From NCBI GenBank assembly GCA_021464245.1, contig JADCRB010000124.1, forward strand, positions 310,001 through 374,000: a stretch of DNA of 64,000 nt. The letters run 5' to 3'. Source of the DNA: Carallia brachiata. Taxonomy: Eukaryota; Streptophyta; Magnoliopsida; Malpighiales; Rhizophoraceae. Position 1 is the stretch's first letter, and each line of letters begins with the position of its first letter. Position numbers and translations under genes: made by a program. Positions 13,725 to 26,844 of this stretch are shown here, piece by piece. The notes below the pieces were generated by a model. The model had not been told where the DNA came from, ran no database searches, and saw only the letters and a program-made list of their open reading frames with translations.

Positions 13725-15540
13725 TTAGAATTATACGGTGGAAGAACGGGAGAAGCGCTGCTGGTCGAGTACAGTACAGTACAACACGTAAAAGAGCGAG
13801 GATAGCCGCTAGCAGCGAGTAGAAGCCGTCCGATGTGGGGACGCCGTGGCGATTGGGACCCACGGAAAGAAAATGACGTACTGATTTGTTTAGCCAGCGA
13901 CACTTGTCCTAGATCCCTACCGTGCATCCAAATTCCAAAGGGTATCAGGCCATTTAATTTTTTTGGCCTAAAAAAAAGAAAAATATTAAAAAAAACATAA
14001 AAAATAATCATACACATAAAAAAAATTTTAACAAAAAAATTTTGAAAAATAAAATTTGAAATTGAGTTTTCGAGCGGTACTAAATATGTTTAACATAATA
14101 TTAAATATATTTATATTTTAATTTTAAAAAAATTAATTTTAATTAAAAATTAAACTCATTTTATTTCTCTCTTATTATTATTTTTTATGTTTTTCTTGAG
14201 ACTTGAAAAAAAATAATAAAATAAAATAAAAAACAACAATGCGGGGACGTGGGCGTTTGGAATAACCGTGAGCCTGGGCGTATCTTTGTCAATTATAGGC
14301 GTATATATATGTATAATATAGTAAGGTAGTGCGGTGGCGGTGGTGGAGGGATGTGGGGCTTTCTTCAGTTCTGGCCTTCTGGGTGGGCCCCGCACCTATC
14401 CGCATGCCGAGATTTCCAATTCCTTTCGAAATCCCAACCGAGTAAACGAATCTAATCAGGACCGTCGGATCCAGAAATTCCTGTCTTAGCTTGGTCCCAC
14501 CATTTTTGATCGTGTCACGTGGTCGGCTCCCCTCCTGAGGTGGACCGCATGTGGTGGTGGAATTCCACGTCATCAGAAAAACCTGTAAAAATTGGTTAGG
14601 TGTTTGTATTGTTTCGTTTGTACCCCAATGAAACTGCTTTCGTCACATGATGGAATAGTCAAGATTAATAATCTAATCTAAATAAACTACGTGTGAAACG
14701 AACCTGATTCCAAAGGCACAGCCGTCGGATTCTTCGGGAGGATTCTTCCGTGGGTCCCCATGAATCTTTAATTGGTTCCAAATTATAATCTCCACCAATG
14801 TGTATATCAGAAGAAACAAAGTCCATAGGCACACAGTTCACATTAAAATCGACGATTGTATGTCAAGACCATCGTCGGTAAAAAATTATATTAGAACATG
14901 AATTTATCTCTCTAAAAAAAAAATTATAAGTAATATTTTGGTTTTTCCATTTTTTCCGACGGAAAACCAAAAAAAAAAAAAAAGATATGTATTTGTAACA
15001 TTTCCTTCCATTTAATTTTGAGTTAGCTGCCTGCCTGCCTCCAGTTTTGAAATGCATCTTTGGCAGAAGTGGCACTCATCTCTTGCTTTTTTCTTTCAAT
15101 GTAAGACCACAAAGTTTCACAATTCCGATACGTGAAGTCCGTATGCCAAAAATAACGTAGATGGAATGGTTGACTGCTGGCTCGAGACGAGAAAAGGGAC
15201 AAAAATGTTAGTACAGAAAAAGCCAAAAAAAAAAAAAAAAAAAAAAAGGGAAAAAGGGGCTAAATCACATCATAAATAGATCAAAATTAAAATAAATGGA
15301 GTAACAGGGAGTCGAGGAACAGCAAAATATCATGGCATTGTTGAAGATGAGCTAAACGCGGCTTGAAGAGCGCCACCAGGAGTCACCATCATAGCATTGT
15401 CCAAAGGCCGGCGGCCCTACCCTCAGGAACAAGATAGGGACCACACCGCACTTTCACGGGCCTTCATTTATACGCAGTTTCCCTGAAACAGCGAGGTGGG
15501 CCACAAGGAACAAATCACTCAAAATCAACTGATGATTTTA
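13725..15540. other. Less AT-rich block with promoter-like motifs, no gene found
   Basis: Base composition is clearly less AT-rich than the flanks. A G-box core CACGTG lies near 14516, an ACGTCA motif near 14567, and the CCGTCGGAT motif occurs twice (near 14462 and 14722). No conserved coding frame lies on either side. It could be a promoter whose gene is noncoding or lost, or a promoter fragment moved by a transposon. Confidence 0.3.
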
Positions 15541-18500
15541 ATATATTAATAGCTAATAGGGAAGAAGCAGTTTCACACCAAAGCCATTGCCAACGCTTTG
15601 GTAAACAACTTTGAAGACTTAATAGAAGAAATTAACAAATGCAATCTAGTGTGTTTTAAAATATATTTGAGCAAACATCTTGTTCTCAAAGGGTAAGATG
15701 GGTAGGCCTTTATTCTGAAAGAGAGGCGATTTCTATATCCAAAAATTAGATCATCAACACAGTAATAGATTCATAGTCTCGTGACAAAGAAAAAGTGCAA
15801 AAATATTTACAATTCATTTAAAATTCATTGATATTTATTTATCACATAGTTTCATATAGTTACACCTTAGGGAAATTTTTTTCATTAAGAAGTCTATTAA
15901 ATCAGAAATTACGCAATAAAAATAACTTTTCTTTATATATAAATTTCATATTTTTTTAAAATTATAACTTAAAATTAAAAAATAGAGTTCTAAGTTATAA
16001 TTACTAAGAAATTACGTTGCCGACACATATAACAAAGAAAATTTCTACCTGATCACAACATCAACTGTTTTAGTTCCACGTTTGTCAATATTGAAAGAAT
16101 TCGTTCTAGATCAGGAGCCTAACGTAGGCATGCTTCTATTATATTACTTGGGACAAATTATTGTCTCAAAACCGCGAATCGTTCAAAAAATGTTGTTGTC
16201 TAATTGGTAAGTTCGGATAAAAGGTCGTGTACCAAAATCTTTGTTGACTTGGGTTTTCCAGGCCTATCGCGTCGATGGCGTAAGCCCTAGGGCCTACTTT
16301 ATTTAGAGGTGAAATTTAATGCAGCATTCACATGGCGGGGTAGATTGCCACTGATCCACATATAGTGGCTGACTGACTGGTGAGGTGAGGTCAACAGATT
16401 TAGACATTGTAGCTTGAGTGGAAGGTCTAGTGCTTCCAGGACCTATACGTTACCTATAATATTTCAGTATCCAACTGCGTCCATTTGCTTGGTGCCCAGC
16501 CAGCTGGTAGGCCTCATGCCAACATGGAACCTATCGATCATCATTCCCCACATCAAATAAGATGTTGAAAGTTCTACAGGAGTCGGGATACTTCATTCAT
16601 TAAAAATTTATTTTTTTATTTTTAAAATTTTAAATTTTAATTTTGAGTATAGAGATATAAAATTTATATTAATAGAAATAATTATTCTCATTTTGTATTT
16701 TACGTTTCAACGGCCTGTTTTTAGTGAACAAAATAAGAAAAAGTGGAAATGAACATTTCTTGGACCATGGGATGATGTGGAGTTAACCCTGATTATTTGA
16801 GTGAAGGAAATGACCCTCGTCTTTGTCTTTTGATGGTGAAAACGAAACTGCGAAGAAATTGATTAGATGAATCACCTTGAAATCACGAAATAGTTCGCAA
16901 GAATTTAATTCCGTAAAACTTTTTATAAAAAAATGTATAAAAAAACAGATTTATCATCACAGTCATATTTATCAGGTTTATGGTCACGTAACAAATCAAC
17001 TTTTCAACAACTTAATAAACGGAGTAATTTTGACTGTAAAACTAGAGTGAAACATTAACCTCTGATAAAAGGACAGGTTAACCATTGACTTTGCATGAGA
17101 TAGAATCAAAGGATGAGAAAAATCCTTGATAGACGCGGAGATAAATATAAAAAGAAGAAAAAAAAACACACAAATAATATTTTTTTACAACTTTTTTTTT
17201 TTGTCTTAAATGCAATATAACCAAACACAATAAAATTAAATTTTTTTACTTCCATTTATGGAAATTATTTAACCTTTTTTTTTTTCGGTCTTTCAACGTT
17301 GTATCAAACAGAATATTACGTTATCACTTTGGATTTTGTTTTTTTTTTCCTGCTTGACTTTTTTAGGCTCTTAGCCCATTCCATAAAATAGGCCTAATTC
17401 CTTAAAAAAAAAAGAGCCCATTTTCATGAAATATGTCAATTTATAGTTTCCTGTTTCATTGCCTATCTTTTACACTCAAAACAAGGCCCATTCTTGTTCT
17501 AAGTAGTTAACAGTACGTACCGTGGAATAATGAATTTTGTTTTTTCCACAAAAAAAAAAAATTGTTTTTCTTTTGAATCAAAGCATCTATACTTGTTGCT
17601 GTGTTGCTAACAATGTCAAGGATGCAAAACTGAATTTTTTTTTTGTTGGTTTGCCTCGCTATTTTTTTTTTTTGGGTTTGTTAATTAATAGAAATTTTAC
17701 TAATAAGAAACTAAATTTAGGGAAAACCTGAGTGCGTGAATGCAAGGAGTATAGAGTTGCCAAATGAAGAGCTTTAGTACATAAATAAAGAAACTAGCAA
17801 GAGACACTTTTTATTATTTTTTTTTTCAAAAACTAAACTCTAAATATAATTAGTATTACCTTAAATATACTTAATGTTATCTAAAAACTTGATTTTTAAC
17901 TAAAAAATCAAAAATTTTTTTTGTTTTCTGAATATCCTCTGGCTACTCTCTGGAAGATTCCTTTGCCTACAGAACTTTTCTCCGAGATCAATTACCTTAA
18001 ATCATTTTTTCCGTGAATTACTAAATTGTGCTGAATTTGAAACAAAATGTACTACATTCTTGTTTCAAAAAAGGACAACGTTGTGGAAAAGAAATGTGGT
18101 GCATTTTTTCAAGAAATATATCATAATTTTCAAATTGCACTAAAGAAAGCCGATTATTGTACGCCCTTGCCCAACCCCAGACCATTTGATTTTACAAAGG
18201 AGTACTCTTAAACTTATCACATACTTGACTCATAAAAATGCGTCCTTCTTCAGTCTAATTAGGCCAAATGTCATTTTTTTTGGTCTATTAAAACTGCAAA
18301 TCAGTGGCAATGAAAGAGATTGGTGAGAAAGAGATTGGGGATTTCACCTTCCAACCTCATAGGCTTTTTTTTTTTTTTTTGAATCCAATCCAACCTCATA
18401 GTTAGTAACATCACTGTCCCACTACTGAAACCAAGCTCTATCCTCAAAATATCGTTTTTTTAGCCCTCTTCAATAATGATCTAAAAGGCAGTAGCCCACA

Positions 18501-18680
18501 TTGATCGGCGGCAAGGCCCATTTAGTTGCTATAAAATGGGACCTGATGCACTGTGTTGTATCAATGGACTCCCCCATTATCCAATCCACTGATTTAAGTA
18601 TGGGTCACTGCTTACAATCAATGGATGGACTTTTTTACTTTTTGATACCTACAATCAATGGATAGATTAATATTGTGCAT

Positions 18681-18857
18681 ATTAATGATAAATATTTAAA
18701 AAATTATATTATAAAGTATTATAAAATATATAATTATAAAAAAATTATTAATGTTTTAATAATATTAAATCAAAAAAGAAGAAAGTTGAAATTTTTTTTA
18801 TAATTATATATTTCAAAATATTTCATATAGAATTTTTAAAATATTTATTATTACTTT
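18681..18857. mobile_element. Short palindromic AT-rich element, copy B
   Basis: A 177-bp noncoding segment with left end ATTAATGATAAATATTTAAA and a roughly complementary right end (AATAATAAATATTTTAAAA when reversed). Length, A/T pattern and the internal ATAATTATAAA blocks resemble copies A and C. Low complexity makes the exact boundary uncertain. Confidence 0.4.
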
Positions 18858-19622
18858 TATTGCATGGTTATTAGATTTATTAGGCAAGTCTTCGTGTCTT
18901 AATCGTTGAACTTGTCTTGATTACTTCCCGATTGGAGACAACTCATCGGTCAATACTTACCCCGTCTAATTTTATAATCATTTTGCATGTGGTTCTAACC
19001 CAAGATTCTTTACATTAGAGCTATATTTGTGTTTGTATACTGAGACCAATAATCGTTAACCCCGAAGCCATCATCTACATAAAAATACTTGATTCCGTGA
19101 AAACCAATATCGAACCCGAAGCCAGCTGACGTTCCTAGACCGTTGAGTTACAGCTGCAAGCAAATGGATACGATGGATGGTCCCTCTTGCCACCATTAAT
19201 TAGTGAGTGATCAAGAAAAGTACACGTTTGCAGCGCCTAAAATAAAGAATAAAAGTAAGCGATGATTATTGTGGGAATTGGGGTTCTATTGACTGCCTCC
19301 TCTATTGGACTGGACTCACTTGGAATTGATGTTTGGTGGCCTATCGCCCGTCTTACCAGTCATAGTCGACCACGTTTGACCAGAGGCATTGAAGTTGAAA
19401 TTGGAAATTCCGTTCAGCACTACTTGTGGCTATGGTTGGCCGGAGGCCGCTTACCAAATATTTTTCTCTTTGCTGTGGAGATTTTTTTTGACACTTAGCA
19501 ACATCATTGCGCGAAAAAGGAAACCATCATAAAAGGTAAACAAAAGAATAAAATTCTGCCTGTTCACTACGAATGTATATACGTACATAAACTACGAAGT
19601 AAAAAAAGAAAAAAAAAAGTGA

Positions 19623-19793
19623 GAGTAATGATATATGTTACAAAAAATTATATTATAAAATTTATAATTTATAATTATTAAAAGAATCATCAAATTTTTT
19701 AATATTATTAAATAAAAAAAATTGATAATTTTTTTTATAATTATAAATTTTAAATATTTCTTAACACAGTTTTCATAATGTATATTATTACTC
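19623..19793. mobile_element. Short palindromic AT-rich element, copy C, with target-site duplication
   Basis: Left end GAGTAATGATATATGTTAC and complement of the right end GAGTAATAATATACATTATG form clear inverted repeats about 171 bp apart. The flanks are AAAAAGTGA on the left and AAAAAGTAA on the right, a 9-bp near-perfect duplication. A 9-bp duplication suggests a Mutator-type mobilising enzyme, which is inference. It codes for nothing. Confidence 0.6.
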
Positions 19794-21992
19794 AAAAAGT
19801 AAAGCACACGAGTAAGTTAAACAATTCGGTCATAGTTTGCAGGATTAGATCACAATCTTGCAGGATTACACTAACAAGAATTTCTAACGATCAGGGACTC
19901 ATGAGTTCACTTAGCATATCTGAGGGATTGAGTATCACTGATACGATGGGTGTGGTGACAATAAGCTGACATATCTTTTGTTATTGGATGTATCTGTATT
20001 CCAGATTTTAGATTAAAGGAGATCTTTGTGATTTATGCGACCCATATATGTAAAAAAAAAACCAAAAAAAAATCAAGTTTTATATCTTCCTCTCATTTTC
20101 CTTGTTTGTTTTCCCGTAATTAAGCTGAAAAATTTATTAAGTCATGTGCTACTTATACGAAAAATACCCTTATCATAAATTTTAAATCTTAATATTTAAA
20201 AAAAAAAGAATTTAGGAGGAAATGTAATTCATTTTGAAATATTAAGTCTTAGAATAAACTTGAATGGAACATTTTAGAAAACACGAAAAAACAGGAAGAA
20301 TCTAAAGGACTAGGCAAGGCATAAGATATTGCAAGATGTCTAAAATAAGAATTCATCAAGGCGCGTGAAACAGAAATATTCAAGTCTAAAAAGCCTTGAT
20401 AGCGTCACCTGATATAGCAAATCAACCTACCAGACATTTCTCAACCGAAGGAACCCAGGATCTACAATTACAAAACGAGTGAGTGACGGACTGAGTAACC
20501 AAGAATTTTGGCCTAAAATCCTCGACAGATTCTGTAAGTCAATCTTCTAATTTCCCATTATCAAAAAAAAAAAAAAAGAAAAAAAAAAAAAAACTGATTT
20601 GTAAAGTGATCTTAGAGTTCTTTTCTCCCCTTATTATTTGTAGATATTGAAACAGTGTCTTAGCAGTAGTATATAGCCATTTTTTCTTGGTAAAATACTG
20701 TTTGATCTTTGAGATAAAAGTATCAAGAATGGTTATTTGGATTTATAGTCATCATAATTGTGATTATATTAGGAGAACTATAAATATGCAATCTGAATTT
20801 TTTGTGTGAATAATCATAAGTTATGATAACGATTATATAAATTTTCTAATTTTAAAATAAAAAATGGTGATAACGATAATTTTATTAAAAAAGATTACAC
20901 ATTCACAACACAAAATATGTTCGATATAAATTAAACTAATGATAGAGAAAATTTATAATACCTAATAAATTATGTCAACGACCTTTCTAATTCATATTTA
21001 ATCTCACTAAATCGCACTGAACTTACAACCGCGTGGGATAGCGCACAACGTTTGGGGATGATACATAAATGTTACACCGTTTCTCAAGGTGTAACATTTC
21101 TGTTTGTAAAAATGAGTTACTTGAAAATTTCTTTCATTTTCTTTGTTTAAAACAACCTTTTAAGACGTGGATTACCAAAAAGTTCCGTTATATGATTATA
21201 TATTAATTAATATTAAAATAATTATATAATTTATTATATAATATTTAATAATTTAATTAATTTTTTCAATTCAATTATCCAATCAATTCAAGTTATTTTG
21301 AATTCTCTTTAATTTTATTAAAAAAATTAACTAAATATTTCTTTAAAAAAATAGAAAGAATAGTCAAATTAAGAGAGAGAGAGAGAAAGTGTGAGATTGC
21401 GTGCGAAGACAAAAGCAAAGACGACAGCACCGTTCTAACTACACAAGTTTATGGTTAGATCTTCGGTCTCTCCCTCATCGTACCGACACCGCCGGTAACG
21501 AGGCACACATTTTGCCTTTTTGTTTTCTTCCATTCTTAGTGTTTAACCGTCCAGATTCTCTTTTTGTTTTTTTTTTTTTTTTCCCATATTCTATCTTTCT
21601 CAGTTAATATTCCTTTTATTTTATGATATGCTTTGCCTCCCCAAGCGGGAATTGAGGAAACCTCTGTGCAGACATAGATGGAGATCTGTACTTTGGTTTC
21701 TGGGTTTTGACTGACATTTCACGCTGACCCAAGTCCGTAACTGTAAGTCTCTCTTCATTTCTCTTCTTACAAGATTCCTTTTTTTTTTCCTTCTTCTTTT
21801 AGTCTGTTTGTTGGAAGCTTTGTCTTGTTCTTGATGCAAGATGAATTTTTTAGATTCTTCCGTTTTGTTCAGTTTCTAGGTGTTGTCTTTTTTTGGGGTT
21901 CTTTCTAGATTGTAGGAGACGTAAGTGTGTTTGTTACAGGATCTGCTTGTTTGATGGGGGCCTGTCCTCCTTTCTCTGCTATGGCTCTCGGT

Positions 21993-22007
21993 CCCCCCCC
22001 CCCCCCC
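21993..22007. repeat. C15 homopolymer in the WD40 5' region
   Basis: Fifteen consecutive C about 95 bp upstream of the WD40 start codon; likely length-uncertain in any assembly. Confidence 0.95.
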
Positions 22008-22099
22008 ATCTTTTTCAAGTCAAACTGATTTTTTCCCCCATTTTTCCTTAATGATTCAGGATTTTTTTGGAGGGTAAGTAGATAAATAAAAAAAAAAAA

Positions 22100-25000
22100 A
22101 TGGGGAGTTACGTTGCGGAGGAAGGGGAAGAGGAACAATTTTTTGATATCTTGGAGGAGTCTGAGAATTGTAGTTCCAGTGTTGATTTTGAAGATAATGT
22201 TTCACTTAGTTTTCAATACGATTTTTGGATTAAGTATCCCGAAAGTTTACGTGATCGTCGACGTAGATTCCTAGAGTGGATGGGGTTGAGTTCAAATCGG
22301 AATTCAATATCCTGGGGGCGGTCAGATGATGAATCCTTGGATGATAGACTGGTGGATAATAGTGGGGCAATTTTGAGGACAGCTGAAGATGGTGCCTTGT
22401 CACCTCAATCTTTGAGGTCCTCTCAGTCAAACGAAGCTGGGGGACTGCATCAGGATGGAGCATTGGGGGAGAATCTTGTGTTTAAAATAAAAAATCTAGA
22501 TGATGGCACAGAGTTTATCGTGGATGAAGTGGATCAGGACGGAATGATCAGTAGATTACGTGAAGTGGGCTCAAATAGATTGCTTAGTTTTGAAGAGTTT
22601 CAGAGAGCTGTTGCGCCACAATCTCTTGTGATTCATCGGCCCATATATCCATATGAAAATGCAGCTAAGGGTATTGTGGAAGCAAAAAGGAAAAAAAAGA
22701 GCAGCTGGTTAAGAAAATTTATTTCAGCTCCACGGTCTGCTGATCAACATGGAGGACCTGCCTCAAAGCCCAATAATTTTGAATCAAATGATGGTGCAAG
22801 TTTGCAAAGGGTTAAAGTTCATTCTTCCAAAAAGCGCTGCAAGGAATTGTCTTCCCTCTACAGTGGACAGGAATTTTTAGCACATAAGGGGTCGATTTTG
22901 ACAATGAAGTTCAGTCTTGATGGGCAGTATCTAGCAAGTGGTGGTGAAGATGGTGTTATACGAGTTTGGCAGGTGACAGAGGATGATACATTGGGCCACT
23001 TTGAAATCCCAACCAGTAATCCTTCATGTTCATATTTCACCATGAATCATCTTTCCAAATTGACTCCTCTTGATGTGGATAAGAAGAATTTCGATAACAT
23101 GAAGAGACAGAGAGCTTCAGACTCAACTTGTATCATCGTCCCACCAAGGGTTTTCAGGTTGTTGGAGAAGCCTTTGCATGAATTCCAAGGACATGGTGAT
23201 GAGGTTTTGGATCTCTCATGGTCAAATAATAGGGTCAGTACTAGCATGTTTCTGAATAATCCAATGGCATTTGGGACTGCCTATTATCATGAAGAAGTTT
23301 TTGTTGAATTTCTACAAAGTCTAGGAGACTTAACAACGCTGATTTAGTTTCATTTTGTCTGTATGTGGTGCAGTTTCTGCTATCATCCTCTGCTGATAAG
23401 ACTGTTCGTCTCTGGCAAGTGGGATGCGACAGATGCCTGAGAGTTTTTTATCATAACAATTATGGTATACTTTTTGCTGCTTCTGTAGATTTCCTTTCTC
23501 AAAAAGGCATTTGACAAGTTAATTTGGTGAATGATGGTTGATTTATTCTGTCTAATGTCAATGTTGTTTCCCTAGCATCGTCATTTGTCCTGCACTAATA
23601 TTCATTGGCATTACTCTTGCAGTGAGTTGTGTGGATTTTAATCCCTCAGATGATAATTACTTCATAAGTGGCTCAATAGATGGAAAAGTTCGCATCTGGG
23701 AAGTCCTTCGTTGTCGAGTTGTTGATTATACTGACATAAGAGACATAATTACAGCAGTGTGTTTTTTGCCTGATGGAAAGGTTTGAAAATATTTTGCTTA
23801 ATAGCTTTGAGGTGTTAGTAAGTGAGGAGTATGCTGTAAAGCGTTTGAATAAATTTGTTTGTAAAGTTTCTCTGCTTGATTCTTGTAGGGAGCAGTGGTT
23901 GGCTCAATGAAGGGTTGCTGCTTTTTCTATGATATCATAGGTAAGCTTATTTTTCTTAGATATTCAACAAAGCTAATCAACTGTGTGGGTTGTCATAACT
24001 GGTGCTGAGGAAACGTTATGCATCTTGCTTTAGTTCTGAGGGGAATTTGGCAATCTTTGATATGATTTAAGATAAGTTTTCTGGTTGAGAACTCTGTAAC
24101 TTTGATATTGCCAAGTGGGTAAAATTTCAATTTGCTTGTATTGAAGTAACAGAAATTTACTGCCCAAGGACAACACCTTTTCATGAGCTAATTAAAATGC
24201 TGACACTGGTGAAAATTCACATGGTAATGGATTTATTGTAAGAAAATGTCATTTCACCTCTTTTCTCAATTGTCTTTTATCTTATCAAGTGACCTTTATG
24301 ATATCTCAAGAGCTGTGAGTTGTTCTAAAGGATTCAGGAATGTGGTGCAAGGGAGAGTAAACCTGACTGTTCTTCTGGTGTTATTACTTTCAAGTTGAGA
24401 TGGGTTGATCCTATCGAGGAGAATGTTAGGATTTTGAAGATGCTTCTAATTTTTTTTCACTTTGAACAGTTTTTAAGGTGTTCTAGTTTGCAAATGTTTT
24501 ATGCTTTGGTTGATGGATATGTTAACAGTGTTCATTTTGTTAAATTCACTCATTTCCCTGGAGGTTTTGACTTGGATCTTGTTGATGTTTATCATAAACA
24601 GAATCCAGTTTCCATTTTCCATTCATCATTTCATTTTTTGCTGAGAAATCTGCTGGGCTACGTTCTTTGTGATGCAGATAATCAATTGCAACTGAATGCT
24701 CAAATATGTGTACAGGGAAAAAAGAAGTTACCGGGCAAGAGGATAACTGGCATTGAGGTGATTATGTCTATTTTATTTCTGTCCATTTGTTTCTTGCGCT
24801 TGTTACATGAGTGTGTAAAGACTCGAATGGTTTTATTTGACAGATTTCTCCAACTGACCCAAGCAAAATCATTGTTGCTTCTGCTGATTCACTTATACGT
24901 GTACTGTGTGGAACAGACGTTTTGTGGAAATTTAGGGGTTGGTACTCACTGCTCTTGCCTGATGCTGCTCTTTTTCCTTCCTTCCCATTTTGGTTTGCAT

Positions 25001-25821
25001 GTAAGAAAAGACCCTCTAGGTGGCTTCCCAAATTTCATTTGGGAAATCTTGTACATAGTATCTGTACTTTTTTGTGTTTCTTTGTTTCCTTTTCTGGACC
25101 AAGTGTGCTCGGATTTCAACCCCATTAGTCTGAACCTTCTACATGATAATTTCAATATCTTCTTTATTATCACAAGCATTTATATCTGCATCATTTAACT
25201 TTGTTTCCCTTCAGCATCAGGCCTTGGAATTGCAGCAAACCAGATGTCTGCATTTTTTACCTCGGATGGAAAACATGTTGTCTCAACCAGTGAGGATTCT
25301 AGCATCCATGTCTGGAACTACCCTAGCCAGGAGAGGACTTCTTCTCACGTAAAGAGTATAAGTTCTTTTGAGAGCTTCACGTCCCAGAATGCATCAATTG
25401 CCATACCTTGGGGAGGCATAAAAAATGTGCCGGGAATATCGTCGTCTCCTGCATCTGGTAGGGATGTGCATGGAAGCAGTGACAAAAATGGCATAATCAT
25501 CATGAATTCTTTGGGGAAATGCTTCATTCTTCTCGGGATTGCTTCTCTCTTGCCCGTGGGTTTTTGTTGGAGTCATTGACAAGGGGAGCTGCAACTTGGC
25601 CTGAAGAAAAGCTTGCTCATTTAAGGTCACTGGCGCTGTTGTCTTCAAAGCATAAGCCAGAGTTTAAGTTTCTGAAGAGTGCTTGCCAGAATATGTTAAA
25701 TTCTCACATGTGGGGGCTTGTGATAGTAACTGCAGGCTGGGATGGACGGATTAGAACTTTCCTCAATTATGGATTGCCTCTTCGTCTTGGAAGCTCGCTT
25801 CACGGGGTTAGTTTTCATTGA
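22100..25821 (+). CDS. WDR44-like WD40-repeat protein, interrupted by one frameshift
   Basis: Seven exons: 22100-23233, 23374-23464, 23623-23780, 23889-23940, 24678-24757, 24844-24937 and 25215-25821. The N-terminus is acidic ([18 protein letters not shown]) with the plant-family block [12 protein letters not shown] repeats begin near residue 257 ([10 protein letters not shown]...IRVWQV); others include [23 protein letters not shown]...[17 protein letters not shown], and a last WD-like segment [18 protein letters not shown]. This is the plant transducin family related to vertebrate WDR44; the molecular role is not established, presumably a scaffold. Exon 7 carries a break: near 25525 the frame ends in a non-family tail and the conserved sequence ([22 protein letters not shown]) continues in another frame. 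One additional base gives an open frame of 738 residues. The 3' neighbour is convergent, about 1 kb away. Confidence 0.88.
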
Positions 25822-26844
25822 TGTCTCTGAAGCTCGATGTACATTGGGGACTGGAAGCAAGCATGGTGCTTGAATTCCGAGGATGTGCTGGCAGTCTACA
25901 GAAGACAAGCGAAGGGTCTACACATTGTGGACTCTGCGTGGAACACTTAAAGCGTAGTATAGTTGAATTACGTTGGTCAAAAACAAAAAAACAGTTGAAT
26001 CACATACTTTTAGGTGGCAATCCTTATACTGATAGATAACATATATGTCTTTACGTACCCACCCAGGCGTCAACGAGAACTGGGGGGGAATTGATTTTGG
26101 TCTCATACGAATGTCTATTATATAATTCTTTGATTTATTTTTCTTCAAAGTGAGGTGCTTTCAACGTGCCTTATACTTTATATTTATTTAATACCGATAA
26201 TTGTGATTTAATAAGCGTTTAATTAATGTCAAATAAAAAATTTGAGATTTAACACTTTGAATTATTGGTATGATTAAACTTATGCAGTTTCAATCAATTC
26301 TTATACTGTAATTATTTGAGATGAGTGCACCTTCGTAAGGACTGGCAAAGTTTCATAACAAACTGAAAAACACTATCCCTAATTTCCTATTTTTATTATT
26401 AAAAAAAATAATAAAGGCCATCAACTTGATTGTGCTTGATTTTGTGTCACGAGTTAGCATTGTTCTATGCTCGACCTAGATGCTTTCCTCCCACGTCCCT
26501 ATCAATAATTTTATTTGTTTTATATAATTTCTTTTAATTTTGAAACATACTACACAAAACGGAAAATTTTCAATAAATGTGACATATCATATTAAAAGCC
26601 CCGCAATATATTCAGATAGACAGAGAACAAAAGTGCTACCTTTAGTCAAGCACATAACATAGAACATATGATGGGGTAAATCTATTATGCATGCTTTCCG
26701 ATTTAAGAAAAGGATAGATACAAAAAAGGACGATACATAGGTTCTAAGAAAGAACAAGCTAACTGCGGTATAGAAAGGTTGGGACAAAAATAATGATAGA
26801 TACAAATACGATTTAAGAAAGAACAAGTAAATTGCAGTTTTGAT
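25822..26844. other. Gap between convergent WD40 and RSM22-type genes
   Basis: About 1 kb between two stop codons on opposite strands; it should hold both 3' UTRs and polyadenylation sites. AT content rises in the middle. No further gene is seen. Confidence 0.6.

Larger units (their letters stand above)
11443..22099. other. Long gene-free region with short repeats
   Basis: About 10.6 kb with no supportable gene. It holds a GA microsatellite, three copies of a short palindromic AT-rich element (13541-13721, 18681-18857, 19623-19793), a less AT-rich promoter-like block (13725-15540), many poly-A/T runs and, at the right end (about 21360-22099), the leader and promoter of the WD40 gene with a (GA)n tract near 21374-21386 and a C15 run. 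ORFs of 60-107 codons show no family resemblance. Confidence 0.6.

Noticed and set aside
24395..25198. A 267-codon plus-strand ORF within the WD40 gene
   Set aside because: It is intron read-through: only the part covering exon 5 ([17 protein letters not shown]) is conserved; the rest overlaps introns and a frame-shifted exon 6.
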